64,000 nt of DNA from Acidobacteriota bacterium (GTDB lineage Bacteria > Acidobacteriota > Blastocatellia > Pyrinomonadales > Pyrinomonadaceae): positions 2,457,001 through 2,521,000 of the forward strand of contig QQUY01000001.1 of NCBI GenBank assembly GCA_003385635.1, read 5' to 3'. A program made the translations under genes and the position numbers. Of the stretch, positions 62,728 through 64,000 are shown piece by piece (within the stretch, counting starts at the first letter, position 1; each line of letters opens with the position of its first letter). Below the pieces are notes generated by a model. That model ran no database searches and had not been told where the DNA came from. It saw nothing but the letters and a program-made list of their open reading frames with translations.

Positions 62728-64000
62728 TTAGAACTTCAATCTAGCTCCGATCTGAGCCTGCCTCGGTTCACCGAAGCCGGCGCTGACAGTGCCGTCGAAG
62801 TTGAAGGTCAGGGGTCTCGGAAGACTCCTCTGGTTCCGGTTGTTGAACAAGTTGAAAGCCTCAAAGATCCCTTCCAACTCAACTCTCTCGCCAAACTTGA
62901 AGGTCTTCGACGCACGGAAATCGAACGTGAAGAATGCGTTGTCCAATCTCAGGGTGTTCCTTTTGATTATGTTCGGGAACGTGCCTCGGTCGACCGCCGA
63001 GATCGGCGATTCCGAACGATACTGGACGATAGGCGAAAGAGTGATGTCATAGGGCAATGCGAACGTGGCAAATGCATTGAACCTGTGCCGCTGGTCACGA
63101 TCTGACCAGTTGTACTCCGCATCCAGATCGCGAGGATCCGCGTAGCGGAATGTAAACGGATCGCGCTCGTTATCGTCATCCGACTTGTCCCACGAAAGCA
63201 GGTAATTTGCCTGGAACTGGAAGTTGCTCGAGAAACGCTTGTTCAAGGTGAAAGTCAGCCCCTGGAAGAACGACCTTGCCGTACTCTCCGTTGACCTTAT
63301 CTCGCCCACTCCCGACCCATCGGGACGTTCGAAGATCGCAACACCGTCATAAAGCCTCGGATCGTTGCGGTTGATAAAGCGAGTCAGACGGTCCGACTTG
63401 GCGAGGTTGTATGCGACCAAAAGCGTCGTGTCTTCAAACACTTCCCGTTCGACCGAGACGCTGAACTGTACCGTACGCGGATTCTTAAAGTCCCTCTCGA
63501 AGACCGCGACACCCGGATTAAACGGAACGAATCCCGCCGTCGGAACGATCCCCGGATACGCGGGGCACCCGTTCGGCCCTCCGCCTCCAAGGTCATCGTC
63601 CGGCTGACAAAGGAAATTTGCAAAGAAAATGTTTCCGGCGATCACACCGTCTGTGTTCCTTGGACCTGCGACCACGAGACCCGGGATCCTCGCATAATAA
63701 AGTCCGAATCCAGCGCGGATAGCCGTCTTTCCGTCATCTCCCGGCGACCAGGACATTGCGACTCGCGGTGCGAATCCGTCCGTGAAATCCGGGATGCTTC
63801 CGTCAGACGGGAAGTTCGGGTCAGACAAGAACTGGCCGTATCTCGTTTCGGACGGCGGGGTTATGGTATCCGGCTGATACTGACCTTCCCATCGGAAACC
63901 GAAGTTGAACGTCAGATTCGGATTCGGGTTCCAGGTGTCCTGAACATAGAGTCCCGGCTCGATGGTGCTGTAAGCCTGGGTTCCCGCCTCTTCGACCGTA
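62728..64000 (-). CDS. Oar-like TonB-dependent receptor (C-terminal part, truncated by window end)
   Basis: ORF 62728..63828 extends upstream in frame to the window edge (..VEEAGTQAYSTIEPGLYVQDTWNPNPNLTFNFGFRWEGQYQPDT..); beta-barrel tail QIGARLKF. Confidence 0.88.
   Translation of the reverse strand, partial: TVEEAGTQAYSTIEPGLYVQDTWNPNPNLTFNFGFRWEGQYQPDTITPPSETRYGQFLSDPNFPSDGSIPDFTDGFAPRVAMSWSPGDDGKTAIRAGFGLYYARIPGLVVAGPRNTDGVIAGNIFFANFLCQPDDDLGGGGPNGCPAYPGIVPTAGFVPFNPGVAVFERDFKNPRTVQFSVSVEREVFEDTTLLVAYNLAKSDRLTRFINRNDPRLYDGVAIFERPDGSGVGEIRSTESTARSFFQGLTFTLNKRFSSNFQFQANYLLSWDKSDDDNERDPFTFRYADPRDLDAEYNWSDRDQRHRFNAFATFALPYDITLSPIVQYRSESPISAVDRGTFPNIIKRNTLRLDNAFFTFDFRASKTFKFGERVELEGIFEAFNLFNNRNQRSLPRPLTFNFDGTVSAGFGEPRQAQIGARLKF

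Overview
This 64 kb window is gene-dense bacterial chromosome. Gene content (Oar-like TonB-dependent receptors, fused KGD-type 2-oxoglutarate dehydrogenase, HspR-type dnaK-dnaJ-hspR cluster, DUF5916 protein) suggests Acidobacteriota/Blastocatellia, but this is inference only. I see about 45 credible CDSs and one tRNA-Leu(CAG). I see no rRNA, CRISPR array, transposase, integrase or prophage. Main findings: (1) A peroxiredoxin (Bcp/PrxQ type, minus strand 55120..55575) is split in the ORF track by one in-frame TGA. That TGA sits exactly at the peroxidatic cysteine (..GDDTP-V-[TGA]-TKQLC..), which makes it a strong selenocysteine candidate. (2) Intergenic arrays of degenerate 7-mer or 9-mer tandem repeats recur across the window. 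They are often paired as inverted arms and often run into the stop codon of a neighbouring gene. Examples: 24251/24336, 24925/25226, 39981/40107, 59380/59428, 59836/59974, 62636/62684. (3) The dnaK promoter reads TTGACA-N17-TATAGT and carries a HAIR-like (HspR) operator. (4) A 147-bp element bounded by long imperfect terminal inverted repeats, and a dispersed 29-bp repeat. (5) SMC with an acidic insertion in its N-terminal head, a thioredoxin-reductase-like protein lacking CxxC, and tandem Oar-like receptor paralogs.
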